Below are positions 1 to 8,378 of a DNA stretch of 21,920 nt, one piece after another (positions within the stretch are counted from its first letter, which is position 1; every line of letters starts with the position of its first letter). The position numbers and the translations under genes were made by a program. The notes under the pieces are model-generated. The model was not told the DNA's origin and searched no databases. It saw only the letters and a program-made list of their open reading frames with translations. The DNA comes from Acidimicrobiia bacterium (lineage in GTDB: Bacteria > Actinomycetota > Acidimicrobiia > Spongiisociales > SHLN01): contig JAUXJL010000003.1 of the NCBI GenBank assembly GCA_030624805.1, positions 1 to 21,920 of the forward strand, given 5' to 3'.

Positions 1-522
1 GCCGACATCACCGCGGAAGCTGGGCGGATGACACGACTGGTTGACGACATGCTCACACTAGCTCTGGCCGATGCCGAGGCGCCGCCGGCACGCACTCCGG
101 TAGACCTGTCGGTCGTCATGCACGATGTACGGGGCCGAGCCGAACGATCTGAGATCACCGTCGACGTGGATGCAAACGGACCGGCTGTCGTTCTGGGTGA
201 CGCCGCCGCCCTCTCGCAGGTTGCCTGGATATTGATCGACAATGCGGCCAAGCACGGCGCTGGTCCCATTTCCATCTCTGTTGAACAGCGTGCAGGGGCA
301 GCCATTCTGGAAGTGGCCGATGCAGGACCGGGGATCCCCGCCGATCAGGTTGAGCGAGTATTTGATCGGTTCCATCGGGCCGACCCCATGCGCAGCCCGG
401 CCGGAGCCGGCCTCGGATTGGCAATTGCCCGCGACATCGTCGAGGCGCACGGGGGAACCATTCGCGCCGAAAACCGCCGCCCGGGGGCGGCGTTTGCTTT
501 CGCCTTACCCCTCGCAGGCTGA
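1..522 (+). CDS. Sensor histidine kinase, C-terminal part (5' end outside window)
   Basis: The reading frame is open from base 1, so the sensor domain and phospho-accepting His lie upstream of the window. The first residues (RMTRLVDDMLTLALAD) resemble the second helix of a HisKA dimerisation domain. A HATPase_c domain follows: N box IDNAAKHG with Asn near residue 81, G1 box DAGPGIP near 107, F box VFDRFHRAD, and G2 box GAGLGLAIA near 135-142. The protein ends soon after the last strand of the ATPase fold, as is usual. It would autophosphorylate and pass phosphate to a response regulator; its partner is not visible and was probably encoded upstream. The family is secure; the signal sensed is unknown. 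Confidence 0.93.
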   Translation, partial: ADITAEAGRMTRLVDDMLTLALADAEAPPARTPVDLSVVMHDVRGRAERSEITVDVDANGPAVVLGDAAALSQVAWILIDNAAKHGAGPISISVEQRAGAAILEVADAGPGIPADQVERVFDRFHRADPMRSPAGAGLGLAIARDIVEAHGGTIRAENRRPGAAFAFALPLAG

Positions 523-533
523 GTCTCATCAAC

Positions 534-566
534 GGCTAATCAACCACCAATCCGTGGCTAATTAGC
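534..566. repeat. Direct repeat GGCTAAT x2 and palindrome GCTAATTAGC
   Basis: GGCTAAT occurs at 534-540 and 556-562, and the second copy runs into the perfect palindrome GCTAATTAGC (557-566). It sits between the kinase stop and the next gene, so it could be an operator or part of a promoter (TAGCTT at 563-568 has a TANNNT shape). The elements are short and the function is a guess. Confidence 0.25.
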
Positions 567-584
567 TTGACCGATTGTCATGGT

Positions 585-1031
585 ATGCAAGCGACACACC
601 CGACGACGCAGGTTGAGACCGGTATCACCGATATCATCCGAGCCCTCCTGCTCGTGCAGGGCTCGATCGCAGTGGTTTCCACCATCGAGACACTTTTCGC
701 AGGCCTTGGACTTGGGCTGTTCGCCATCCCGATCGTGGCCCTGACCGCCGGTGCGGCGCTTCTGACACTGAGCCTGGCGCGCCGTATCGGTCGGCGTTCC
801 CGCCGGGCTCGCAAAACAATCATCTGGATCGAGGGGTTTGTCCTCACGTTCGCGGCGATCGACCTCATTCTCGCTCTGGCCCTGGCGCATCGTGGGCTCG
901 AGCTCGTGCCAATCCTGACCCGAATCGTTCTCCCGATCGCACTCATACGAATGTTGCGCCTCCGTCAGGTTCGAGCCGAGTTCGGCCTGGGCCCTACCCG
1001 CAGGCAAGCCCGTAAGGCGGCCCGCTCATGA
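585..1031 (+). CDS. Small integral membrane protein, function unknown
   Basis: A 148-residue hydrophobic protein that I do not recognise. Four membrane segments can be seen: around IIRALLLVQGSIAVVSTI, LGLGLFAIPIVALTAGAALLTL, IWIEGFVLTFAAIDLILALAL and VPILTRIVLPIALIRML. An arginine-rich loop (ARRIGRRSRRARK) lies between the second and third, and the C-terminus is basic. ATG 585 is preferred; TTG 567 is an in-frame alternative, and neither has a clear ribosome binding site. The stop overlaps the ATG of the next gene (ATGA, 1028-1031), so the two are probably translationally coupled and functionally linked. Confidence 0.7.
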   Translation: MQATHPTTQVETGITDIIRALLLVQGSIAVVSTIETLFAGLGLGLFAIPIVALTAGAALLTLSLARRIGRRSRRARKTIIWIEGFVLTFAAIDLILALALAHRGLELVPILTRIVLPIALIRMLRLRQVRAEFGLGPTRRQARKAARS

Positions 1032-2215
1032 CGAACCTGCTCCACTCCGACGGCTTCATCGAACAGCAACTCGACGTTGGCGAGTACATCGGGAGCCCGC
1101 TGTATCAAGTGATTCCCGAACATGGCGCGGCGTTTGTGGCGGCGCTCCTGCTGCTGGCTGGAGGATGGTGGCTCAGACGGACTGCCCGCCGGGGCGGGCC
1201 TCGCTCGGTGGCACTGGTCGGCGCCTATCGACAGCTCAGCCCGGTTCATAGGTTCCTCGCCTGGCTGCTTCTTACGTCGAGTGCCATCCATGCGGGCCTG
1301 GTACTCGGCCACGAGGCCTCCTTCTACACGGTGCTGTATCTGAGCGATGCGCTGGCGCTCTTCATCGTTGGCCGGCGCCTCATCAATGGACAGAATTGGC
1401 GGCGCTGGGCTCGGCTTGTGCTGTTCGCCTCAATCCTCGGTTATGCGTTCGCGTCATTCGCCGGCGAGCCGCCCGACCAGCTCGGTATGGCGACCAAGCT
1501 CATCGAACTCACTGCCCTCGGCATCGCACTGACGCCGACCAAGCCTGGTCGAGTGCGAAGGCTGGTGGGTTCGACGGCGACGGTGCTCGTCGTGGTGATC
1601 ACTGGCCTGGCCGGGTGGATTGGGGCGTTCGGTTCCGGTGAGGGCGGCCACCACCTCGGGGAGGTGCCTCCTCCGGGCGTGCTGCTCCCGCCGGGGGAGG
1701 ACCGTGAGCCGACCGCGGCCGAGCAGCACGAGGCCGACGAGCTGTATGCCGATACCGTCGCAGCCACCGCCAAGTACCAGGACCCGGCCGTGGCGGCGGC
1801 GGACGGGTACAACGTGGATGGGATCACCGGCCAAAATTTCCACGCTCAGAATCCCGCCTATAAGAACGATGGGCGGATCTTCGACCCCGAGCACCCGGAA
1901 AACCTGATATACGCGGTCGGGCCAACCGGGCCGGTCCTCATCGGTGTCATGTTCGAGATGGACAATCTTGGGGATGTGGGACCGGCTGTGGGAGGGCCAC
2001 TTACTGTTTGGCATGCCCACGACCACGTGTGCTTCTCACTCACTCCGCCGGCCCTCGTCGGCCTTACCTCGCCATTCGGCTACTGCCCGGCGGGATCGGT
2101 CACGATCCCGGTTACCAACGAAATGATTCACCTGTGGACTCTGCCAGGAGTGCCCGACGAATTCGGCGACCTCGAGGACTCGTGGCTCACCGAGTACCTC
2201 GCAGCGCTCGCATAA
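1028..2215 (+). CDS. Multi-pass membrane protein with extracytoplasmic His-rich C-terminal domain
   Basis: A 395-residue protein not recognised beyond its topology. The N-terminal half has about five or six hydrophobic segments (for example AAFVAALLLLAGGWWL, FLAWLLLTSSAIHAGLVLG, LVLFASILGYAFASFAG and TVLVVVITGLAGWIGAF). A Pro/Glu-rich linker near residues 205-235 follows. The C-terminal half looks soluble and has clustered His, Cys and Trp: NFHAQNPAY, LTVWHAHDHVCFSL, FGYCPAGS and EMIHLWTLPG. The HAHDHVC cluster could bind metal or haem, and the two cysteines could form a disulfide outside the membrane; both ideas are inference. It shares a 4-nt ATGA overlap with the preceding small membrane protein, suggesting one complex or pathway. 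Confidence 0.75.
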   Translation: MTNLLHSDGFIEQQLDVGEYIGSPLYQVIPEHGAAFVAALLLLAGGWWLRRTARRGGPRSVALVGAYRQLSPVHRFLAWLLLTSSAIHAGLVLGHEASFYTVLYLSDALALFIVGRRLINGQNWRRWARLVLFASILGYAFASFAGEPPDQLGMATKLIELTALGIALTPTKPGRVRRLVGSTATVLVVVITGLAGWIGAFGSGEGGHHLGEVPPPGVLLPPGEDREPTAAEQHEADELYADTVAATAKYQDPAVAAADGYNVDGITGQNFHAQNPAYKNDGRIFDPEHPENLIYAVGPTGPVLIGVMFEMDNLGDVGPAVGGPLTVWHAHDHVCFSLTPPALVGLTSPFGYCPAGSVTIPVTNEMIHLWTLPGVPDEFGDLEDSWLTEYLAALA

Positions 2216-2267
2216 ACGATCCGCCACCAGGCAAGTAGGGCCAGCGGCCCATGGGGGAATCTTCGTT

Positions 2268-2296
2268 TTGGCCGAGGCAACCGCTATGCATAGTCT
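2268..2296 (+). promoter_or_regulatory. Promoter of the M23 peptidase gene (leaderless)
   Basis: A -35-like TTGGCC (2268-2273), a 17-nt spacer and a -10 TAGTCT (2291-2296) lie seven bases before ATG 2304. The geometry predicts transcription starting at or next to the ATG. This decides the start codon in favour of 2304 over the upstream TTG 2268 or ATG 2286. Confidence 0.55.
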
Positions 2297-2303
2297 GCCC
2301 CGC

Positions 2304-3542
2304 ATGGTTCGCTTCCTCGCAGCGCTGGCCCTACTGGCGACAGCTGTTGCCGTCACGCCAACTGAGGCTTCAGCCGACGTTTTGCCGGCCCCAGCCGTCG
2401 ACGGCATCTACCCGATGATTTTCCCCGTCGGTGGCGACACCAACTACACAAACACGTTCGGCGCTCCGCGATCCGGCGGGCGGACGCACGAAGGCACCGA
2501 CATGATGGCCGACAAGATGGTGCCGGTCGCGGCGGTGGCGGCGGGCACGATCGGCTGGGTCTCGGGGACCTGCTGCGCCATGCAGATAACGCATGATGAT
2601 GGCTGGGCGAGCATGTACATCCACCTCAACAATGACACTCCCGGCACCGACGACGGCCTCGGGTACGGCATCATGCCGGGCCTGGCAACCGGTGTACATG
2701 TTGAGGCCGGGCAGCTGATCGGCTGGGTGGGCGATTCCGGAAACGCCGAGTGGGCCGGATCACATCTCCATTTCGAGCTGCATGCCCCTGATGTGGGGCC
2801 CATCAGCTCATTCGAACATCTCAATGCGGCGCAGGGGACCGCCGAAGGCCGCGACGTAGCCGCCTACATCGACGCCGGCTCACGGTTTTTCCGCCCAACC
2901 GTCCTCGGTGGCTTCCCCGACAGCCAGTTCTATTTCGGGATACCTGAGGACGTTCCACTGATGGGCGATTGGAATTGTGACGGGCTGAAGACACCGGCCA
3001 TGTACCGACCGTCGAACGGTTTCGTATATCTCACAAACACCAACCAGCAGGGATTCGCGGACTCCGACTTCTTCTACGGGATCCCGGGCGATGTTCCCAT
3101 TGCCGGGGACTTCGACGGGGACGGCTGCGACACCTTCGCCATCTACCGCCCGAGCGAGCGCAAGATATACGTGCGCAACGAGCTCGGGACCGGCGTCGCC
3201 GACTACAGCTATTCGTGGGGGGCAGTCAACGGTGACAAGCCGTTCGCCGGTGATTTCGATGGTGACGGCGTGGACACCGTCGGCTTCTACCGGCCGTGGA
3301 ATGCGCTTGTCTACTACCGAAACTCACACGACGGCGGGTTCGCCGACAACCAGTTCTTCTTCGGGGCACCCGGCGACAAGATCGTGGCGGGCGACTGGGA
3401 CGGAGATGGGGACGACACCGTGGCGGTCTACCGCCCGGCCAGTCGTTATCTCATCGTCAACCAGCAGAACAGCTACGGCCCCATTGACTACTCCTTGTGG
3501 GTCGGCAGCTACGAGAACGTAGTCGTCTCGACCGGGTCCTAA
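2304..3542 (+). CDS. Secreted M23-family metallopeptidase with C-terminal FG-GAP-like repeats
   Basis: A 412-residue exported protein. It begins with a clear signal peptide (MVRFLAALALLATAVAV, cleavage probably after the ASA near residue 24). The LytM/M23 domain has all zinc and catalytic residues: H62 and D66 in HEGTD, H107 in MYIHL, and H154/H156 in SHLHFEL. Such enzymes cut peptide cross-links of peptidoglycan. From about residue 205 there are four repeats of about 47-48 residues built on the pattern FGxPxDxPxAGDWDGDGxDTxxxYRP, with Ca-binding-like DxDGDG loops, probably forming a propeller or wall- or ligand-binding module. The start is chosen from the promoter geometry. The neighbours do not share its strand on the 3' side. 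Peptidase family confident; role of the repeats inferred. Confidence 0.9.
   Translation: MVRFLAALALLATAVAVTPTEASADVLPAPAVDGIYPMIFPVGGDTNYTNTFGAPRSGGRTHEGTDMMADKMVPVAAVAAGTIGWVSGTCCAMQITHDDGWASMYIHLNNDTPGTDDGLGYGIMPGLATGVHVEAGQLIGWVGDSGNAEWAGSHLHFELHAPDVGPISSFEHLNAAQGTAEGRDVAAYIDAGSRFFRPTVLGGFPDSQFYFGIPEDVPLMGDWNCDGLKTPAMYRPSNGFVYLTNTNQQGFADSDFFYGIPGDVPIAGDFDGDGCDTFAIYRPSERKIYVRNELGTGVADYSYSWGAVNGDKPFAGDFDGDGVDTVGFYRPWNALVYYRNSHDGGFADNQFFFGAPGDKIVAGDWDGDGDDTVAVYRPASRYLIVNQQNSYGPIDYSLWVGSYENVVVSTGS
2914..3470 (+). repeat. Four in-frame FG-GAP-like protein repeats (period about 141-144 bp)
   Basis: Repeat units start near 2932, 3073, 3217 and 3358, each with the core GDWxxDG or GDFDGDG followed by a Tyr-Arg-Pro or similar. 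They are divergent at DNA level but regular in protein. The first unit has a degenerate loop (GDWNCDGLKT). Confidence 0.75.
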
Positions 3543-3575
3543 CCCGGCTCAACCCCGGCCACTCCGGTACCGCCG

Positions 3576-3592
3576 GTTCATGCCGCGTGAAC
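3576..3592. terminator. Possible bidirectional terminator hairpin
   Basis: GTTCATG / CCG / CGTGAAC forms a 7-bp stem (one G-U pair) with a 3-nt loop, in the 60-bp gap between the convergent M23 gene and ABC operon. There is no U-tract, so it may act as a weak intrinsic or protein-assisted terminator. Confidence 0.4.
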
Positions 3593-3602
3593 GAGTCACC
3601 TG

Positions 3603-5375
3603 CTAGCCCGGATCGACGCCGGCTCCACGCGACCAGACCTCGACGAGGGTGCGGTAGGGGCCGGCGGCCGCAACCAGCTCGTCGTGATGGCCTTCGGCGA
3701 TGATTTTCCCCTCGTCGATCATTACAACCCGGTCGGCACCCTGGGCCGTGTTGAGCCGGTGGGCAATGAGGATGGCCGTGCGGGAGGCAAGCACGACACT
3801 GAGGGCCCGCTCGACCTTTGCTTCGGTCTCCGGATCGAGGTTTGATGTCGCCTCGTCGAGCACGATCACGGCCGGGTCGGCCAGAAACGCCCTGGCCAGA
3901 GCGACGAGCTGCCGTTCCCCGGCAGAGAACCGACCGCCCCGTTCGCGCACCTTGGTGTCGAGACCATCCGGTAGGGAGTCGATCCAGTCGTCGATTCCTA
4001 TCTCGATGGCTACGGCTCGGATCTGTCGGTCGTCGGCGCCCGGGCGGGCATACTTGAGGTTGTCGCGCAGAGTGCCGTTGAATAGGAACCCCTCCTGGGG
4101 GATGAGACTGATTGCTCGAGCTCTCGATGTGGATGTCAGAGTGCGGAGGTCGGTTCCATCGATGGCAACGCGGCCTTCGGTCGGGTCATAGAAGCGCAAG
4201 ACGAGCTTGGCGATAGTGGTCTTTCCGGCGCCGGTCTCACCCACAATTGCAAGCCGCTCGCCCGGCGCGACCGTCAGGTTGATGGATTGGAGCACCGGCA
4301 CGCCCTCGACATAGGAAAACCCCACATCATCGAAGGTGACCGCCCCGGCCGCTGGAGTCTCCAAATCGACCGCATCGGAAGCGTCCAGGATCGACGGAAC
4401 GGTGTCAAAGAGCCGGAACACCTTGCCGAGGGCGGCCACCGCTGACTGTACCTGGTTGTAGATGTGGGACAGGTTGATGATCGGCTGGAAGAACCAGTCC
4501 AGGTAGAAGAGGAAGGCAACGAGCGACCCAAAAGTGAGATCGCCGTCGAGCACCCGCCGGCCTCCAAAGAGCAGAACCGAGCCAATGGCGACGGTCCGGA
4601 TGAATGCGACGAACGGGAAGTACCAGGCGATCGCCTTGGCGGTGCGCATATTGGCCTGGTAGTAGTCCTCGTTGACCCGGCCGAACGCACCGGCCTGTTC
4701 ACCTTCTTGCGTGAACGCTTGCACCACCCGAACCCCGGTGATGCCTTCCTGAAGGCTGGCGAGAACCCGGCCGATCGACTCCCGGACGTCCCGATAGGCG
4801 CGGCTGGCGAACCGCTGGAAGACTGTGCTGGCGGCGAGGACTACCGTCACCAGGCCGAACACGACGACGGCGAGGTTCCAGTCGACGGCCACCATGACGG
4901 CTGCCACGCCGAAAACGGTCAGAACGCTTGTCACAAACGTCACGGCGCCTTCTTCCACGAATTCGGTCATCGACTCGATGTCCGACGTCATCCGGCTGAC
5001 GAGCACACCGGCCTTGGATCGCGAGAAGAAGCCCATATCGAGGGAAACGAGATGCCGGAACAGCGTGCTCCGTAGCAACAAGAGGTAGCGCTCGCCGAGC
5101 CATGCCACCGAGAACTGAGCCAGCCGTTGCGCAAGGTATTGGATACCAAGCAGTCCCAGGAACACCAGGGCAGCGGTCGCTATTGCTCCTTTGTCCCCGG
5201 CCGCAATCCCGTTATCGATTCCGCTCCGAACGGCCAGGGGACCGAGCAGCCTGGCCAGCGTTGCCAAAGCGGCTGCTGCCAGCGAACCGAGCGCCGTCCA
5301 TCGAAGCTCGCGGCCAAGGCGAGCAGCTCTCCGGATCACCGGCTGCGAGCCGTCTGTGCCGAGAGACGTCGTCAT
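3603..5375 (-). CDS. ABC exporter half-transporter, subunit with catalytic Glu
   Basis: A 590-residue fusion of a six-helix type-I exporter membrane domain (residues about 30-330) and an ATPase domain. Visible motifs: Walker A VGETGAGKTT with Lys385, Q-loop LIPQEGFLF, Walker B VIVLDE with the catalytic Glu508, D-loop SNLD and H-loop His539. The ABC signature is degenerate, FSAGERQ (from residue 483) in place of LSGGQ. It is the second gene of a two-gene operon, overlapping the first by ATGA at 5372-5375. The partner has the complementary defects, so the two form a heterodimeric exporter with one consensus and one degenerate ATP site, as in TM287/288 and BmrCD. Substrate (drug, lipid or peptide) cannot be told from sequence. 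Confidence 0.93.
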   Translation of the reverse strand: MTTSLGTDGSQPVIRRAARLGRELRWTALGSLAAAALATLARLLGPLAVRSGIDNGIAAGDKGAIATAALVFLGLLGIQYLAQRLAQFSVAWLGERYLLLLRSTLFRHLVSLDMGFFSRSKAGVLVSRMTSDIESMTEFVEEGAVTFVTSVLTVFGVAAVMVAVDWNLAVVVFGLVTVVLAASTVFQRFASRAYRDVRESIGRVLASLQEGITGVRVVQAFTQEGEQAGAFGRVNEDYYQANMRTAKAIAWYFPFVAFIRTVAIGSVLLFGGRRVLDGDLTFGSLVAFLFYLDWFFQPIINLSHIYNQVQSAVAALGKVFRLFDTVPSILDASDAVDLETPAAGAVTFDDVGFSYVEGVPVLQSINLTVAPGERLAIVGETGAGKTTIAKLVLRFYDPTEGRVAIDGTDLRTLTSTSRARAISLIPQEGFLFNGTLRDNLKYARPGADDRQIRAVAIEIGIDDWIDSLPDGLDTKVRERGGRFSAGERQLVALARAFLADPAVIVLDEATSNLDPETEAKVERALSVVLASRTAILIAHRLNTAQGADRVVMIDEGKIIAEGHHDELVAAAGPYRTLVEVWSRGAGVDPG

Positions 5376-7123
5376 CGCAGCGCTTCATCCTGGGCAAGCA
5401 CCTCGGCATACCGCGGCACGGCTCGCAACAGTTCGACGTGGCGGCCCGTCGCCACAACCTGCCCTTCGTCGAGGAACACCACCTGATCGACGAGGCTGAG
5501 GGTGGATGTTCGATGGGCAATGATGATGGTGGTACGACCCTCCATCACGTGTTCGAGTGCAGCCAGCATCTCCGCCTCAACGATGGCGTCGACCGAACTG
5601 GTCGCATCGTCGAGAATGAGAACCCGCGGGTCTCGCAGGACCGCCCGCGCCAGGGCAACTCGCTGTCGCTGCCCACCGGATAACGAATAGCCGCGCTCGC
5701 CCACAACCGTGTCGTAGCCATCCGGCAAGTCAGAGATGAAGCGATGGGCCTGAGCCAGCCGGGCGGCCAGGCGCACCTGGTCGTCGGTAGCGGTTGGATT
5801 GCCGAACGCGATGTTGTCCCGCATGGGAGCTGAGAACAAGAACGTCTCCTGGAACACCAGCGCAACCTCACGACGCAACTCGTCGAGGCGCACATCCCGA
5901 ACATCTACACCGTCGAGCGAGACGGATCCCGTGGAGGGGTCATAGAACCTGGGGATTAGATGAGCGAGGGTGGTCTTGCCGGAGCCGGTTGACCCGACCA
6001 GGGCAACTGAGGTTCCCCCGGGAATCACGAGGTTGATCTCCCCAAGCACCGGCGGCCCGTCGGGGTAAGTGAAGCTGGTCGCCGCGAACCGGATCTCGCC
6101 GGAGCCGGCTGGAAGCTTCTTCGGTTTGGCGGCGTCGGTGACCTCCGGCGCTTCCTGGAGCAGCACGTCGATTCGGGTGGCCGCCGCGGCCGCCCGCGGC
6201 AATTGGGCAAAGAACCAGCCGGTGATCCTGAGCGGAAACACGAGCACGGTGAGATATTGGGTGAAGGCAACGAACTCACCGATGGTGAGATCACCGTCCA
6301 CAACCCGGGTACCGCCTAGCCAGAGCACCGCAACAATCGCCACCGACGGGATGAGCTCAAACAGTGGTGCGAATTTGGAGCGGAGCCGAACGAGCAGCAT
6401 GCTCTCGTCGTAGATTTCGCTCGCCGTGGTATCGAGGCGGGTCGACTCCTGCTCCTGCTGGCCGTACGCCTTCACCACCTGAATGCCGCCGACGGTCTCC
6501 TCAACTACCTCACTCAGATCGGCCAGGCGCTCCTGGACCCGAAATGAGATATTGATGATCTTGCCTGCGAATCGATTGGCCGATCCGAACAGCGCAGGCA
6601 CCGCCAGCGACGCGACCAGCCCGAGGATGGGATCGATGATGATGAGTACGGTGACCACAATGGCCAGCATGCCGATATTGGCGATGGTGATTGGGAGCAT
6701 CGCGAAGACGAGCCGCACTTGGGAAAGGTCACTTGAGGCCCGCGCCATCAATTGACCGGTACTGGTCTGGTCGTGAAAACTGAAGGCCAGCCGCTGCAGA
6801 TGTTCAAAGATCCTGTTGCGAAGGGAAGTTTCGGCCCGGTAGGACAGCATGAACCCGAAGTAGCGCCGGATCCCGATGCCGAGACCCTGGGTGAAGCCCG
6901 CCAGCACCAAAAGACCAACCAGCGGGACGATGCGGTCCCGATCGCCTGCAATGATTGCATCGTCGATAACGGACCCGACAAGATAGGGGATGAGCACGAG
7001 AGAGCCCATCCACAACAGGGCTCCGGCGGTAGCGAGGGCCGACACCACCCGATAGCCGAGCAGGGTCCGTCCAATGAGAACCAGCCCCGACCGTACTTCT
7101 GGGCTGCGGAGACCGGACGACAT
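5372..7123 (-). CDS. ABC exporter half-transporter, subunit with degenerate Walker B
   Basis: A 583-residue type-I ABC exporter half-transporter: membrane domain (about residues 15-320), then ATPase domain. Walker A is VGSTGSGKTT with Lys383, Q-loop VFQETFLFS, signature a canonical LSGGQRQR (from 481), and H-loop His537. The catalytic Glu after Walker B is replaced by Asp506 (LILDDATSSVD). Combined with the degenerate signature of the partner this places both defects in the same composite ATP site. The preferred start is ATG 7123, six bases after a TAGTCT -10 element; GTG 7129 is an in-frame alternative that would directly abut the -10. It is the promoter-proximal gene of the pair and overlaps the next by four bases. 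Confidence 0.93.
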   Translation of the reverse strand: MSSGLRSPEVRSGLVLIGRTLLGYRVVSALATAGALLWMGSLVLIPYLVGSVIDDAIIAGDRDRIVPLVGLLVLAGFTQGLGIGIRRYFGFMLSYRAETSLRNRIFEHLQRLAFSFHDQTSTGQLMARASSDLSQVRLVFAMLPITIANIGMLAIVVTVLIIIDPILGLVASLAVPALFGSANRFAGKIINISFRVQERLADLSEVVEETVGGIQVVKAYGQQEQESTRLDTTASEIYDESMLLVRLRSKFAPLFELIPSVAIVAVLWLGGTRVVDGDLTIGEFVAFTQYLTVLVFPLRITGWFFAQLPRAAAAATRIDVLLQEAPEVTDAAKPKKLPAGSGEIRFAATSFTYPDGPPVLGEINLVIPGGTSVALVGSTGSGKTTLAHLIPRFYDPSTGSVSLDGVDVRDVRLDELRREVALVFQETFLFSAPMRDNIAFGNPTATDDQVRLAARLAQAHRFISDLPDGYDTVVGERGYSLSGGQRQRVALARAVLRDPRVLILDDATSSVDAIVEAEMLAALEHVMEGRTTIIIAHRTSTLSLVDQVVFLDEGQVVATGRHVELLRAVPRYAEVLAQDEALR

Positions 7124-7129
7124 CCGCAC

Positions 7130-7135
7130 AGACTA
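7130..7135 (-). promoter_or_regulatory. -10 element (TAGTCT) of the ABC exporter operon
   Basis: On the minus strand TAGTCT is followed by six bases and then ATG 7123, the spacing of a leaderless actinobacterial promoter. No convincing -35 was found. Confidence 0.45.
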
Positions 7136-7148
7136 CGGCCACCCCAGA

Positions 7149-7493
7149 GTGACTAGTGACGGCGGCATCGCCCAAGGCGACATCCCCCTGGCGGATGATC
7201 GGGACGGTGACGGCATCGATACCCTTGCCCCCTTTCGAGTCTCTTCCGGCGAGCTGATAACACGAGCCAACAACGACCCGGCGTGGTCCCCGGCCACCCA
7301 TCACCTCGAGCCGGGGGTACCGTCCAGGGCACCAGTGTTCGCAGGTGACTGGGACGGAGACGGCACTGACTCCATCGGCTATCACCTTGCCGGAGTCAGC
7401 CGATACTCGAACTCACTAGGCGCCCCCAAGGAACTCTCACATGTGTGGGGCAACAACCACAACCCGGTAACCGGAGCGTGGGCACTGTCCTGA
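7149..7493 (+). CDS. FG-GAP-like repeat fragment, possibly a gene remnant
   Basis: An open frame of about 114 residues from GTG 7149 (open back to ATG 7074, inside the ABC gene). It carries two copies of the calcium-loop pattern seen in the M23 peptidase at 2304-3542: LADDRDGDGIDTLAPFR and FAGDWDGDGTDSIGYHLAG. It has no signal peptide, no ribosome binding site and no obvious promoter, and begins mid-repeat. It is most likely the surviving 3' end of a secreted repeat protein whose 5' part has been lost, or a fragment copied from such a gene; a small genuine protein cannot be excluded. It fills most of the 390-bp gap between the divergent ABC operon and the SNase gene. Confidence 0.4.
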   Translation: MTSDGGIAQGDIPLADDRDGDGIDTLAPFRVSSGELITRANNDPAWSPATHHLEPGVPSRAPVFAGDWDGDGTDSIGYHLAGVSRYSNSLGAPKELSHVWGNNHNPVTGAWALS

Positions 7494-7501
7494 TCCGTCG
7501 A

Positions 7502-7507
7502 TAGGGT
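7502..7507 (+). promoter_or_regulatory. -10 element (TAGGGT) of the SNase lipoprotein gene
   Basis: TAGGGT ends six bases before GTG 7514, predicting a leaderless transcript and supporting the GTG start. Confidence 0.45.
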
Positions 7508-7513
7508 CCCGGT

Positions 7514-8317
7514 GTGAAACGATTGAGCCTTGCGATCACGCTCGCGGTGGTGACAGCAGGCTGTAGTGGAACCCCCACGCCGACCGCACCCGATCCCGGC
7601 GATTCAGCAACCATCCTCAATGTGCTGGACGGGGACTCCCTCCTCGTCGCCATCGAAGGAGCGGATGTCGAGGTGCGATTGCTCGGCATCAACACGCCTG
7701 AACGGGACGAGTGTTTTTACGCGGAGTCAAAGGCCAGAACGACCGAGCTGGCCGCCGACCGGGTCGGCCTGGTCGGCGGGGACACTGATCACTTTGGCCG
7801 CGTGCTCCGATACGCCTACGCCGGCGACGGCACCCTCCTCAACCAGCAACTCGTTGCAGAGGGATTCGCCCTGGCGCTCACAAACGACCATCCGCTACTG
7901 ATCGAGTTCAAAGCCGCTGAAGCCATGGCTTGGGAACGGCATGTTGGCCGCTGGCAGATCGACGCCTGCGGACTGCCCGATGATGGGTTCGTCTCAATCA
8001 GCAGCCTCCAGGAGGACGCGCCGGGCAATGATTCCGAGAATCCGAACGGGGAATTTGCCGACATCGAAAACGACGGCGACGTCGACGTCGACCTCACCGG
8101 CTGGGTGCTGCGCGATGAGTCGTCGTCACATCGATTCGTATTTCCGGACGGCTTCCGGCTCGAGCCGGGCAATCGTGTCCGAGTCTTCAGCGGCTGCGGA
8201 GATCCCAGCCAGAGCGAGCAGTTCTTCTGCGATGGAAGCCCCGTGTGGAGCAACGGAGGCGACACCGCCTACCTGCTCGACTCATCGGGCAATGTCGCCG
8301 ACCGCTTCAGCTTTTAG
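7514..8317 (+). CDS. Lipoprotein with thermonuclease (SNase) and lamin-tail (LTD) domains
   Basis: A 267-residue surface lipoprotein. The signal peptide ends in the lipobox VTAGC, with Cys16-17 as the lipidated residue. The SNase-like domain (about 30-155) shows the family landmarks VLDGDSLLV, VRLLGINTPERDE and the arginine in HFGRVLRY, corresponding to the calcium Asp, catalytic Arg/Glu region and second catalytic Arg of staphylococcal nuclease; the Asp before TPE is Asn here. The C-terminal part (about 160-267) fits an LTD fold, with FADIENDGDVDVDLTGWVLRDESS and HRFVFPDGFRLEPGNRVRVFSG. LTD is often linked to secreted nucleases. It would degrade extracellular nucleic acid for nutrients or in biofilm. 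GTG start chosen by promoter position. Confidence 0.88.
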   Translation: MKRLSLAITLAVVTAGCSGTPTPTAPDPGDSATILNVLDGDSLLVAIEGADVEVRLLGINTPERDECFYAESKARTTELAADRVGLVGGDTDHFGRVLRYAYAGDGTLLNQQLVAEGFALALTNDHPLLIEFKAAEAMAWERHVGRWQIDACGLPDDGFVSISSLQEDAPGNDSENPNGEFADIENDGDVDVDLTGWVLRDESSSHRFVFPDGFRLEPGNRVRVFSGCGDPSQSEQFFCDGSPVWSNGGDTAYLLDSSGNVADRFSF

Positions 8318-8378
8318 CTACAGAAGCGGCTCGTTGCGGCCGATTCAGATACCAGGTGCAGCAGGAGATGGAGCGCGC

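Noticed and set aside
7941..8378. N-terminal extension of the response regulator
   Set aside because: Overlaps the SNase-LTD gene out of frame, and the receiver domain begins exactly at ATG 8379 with a ribosome binding site.
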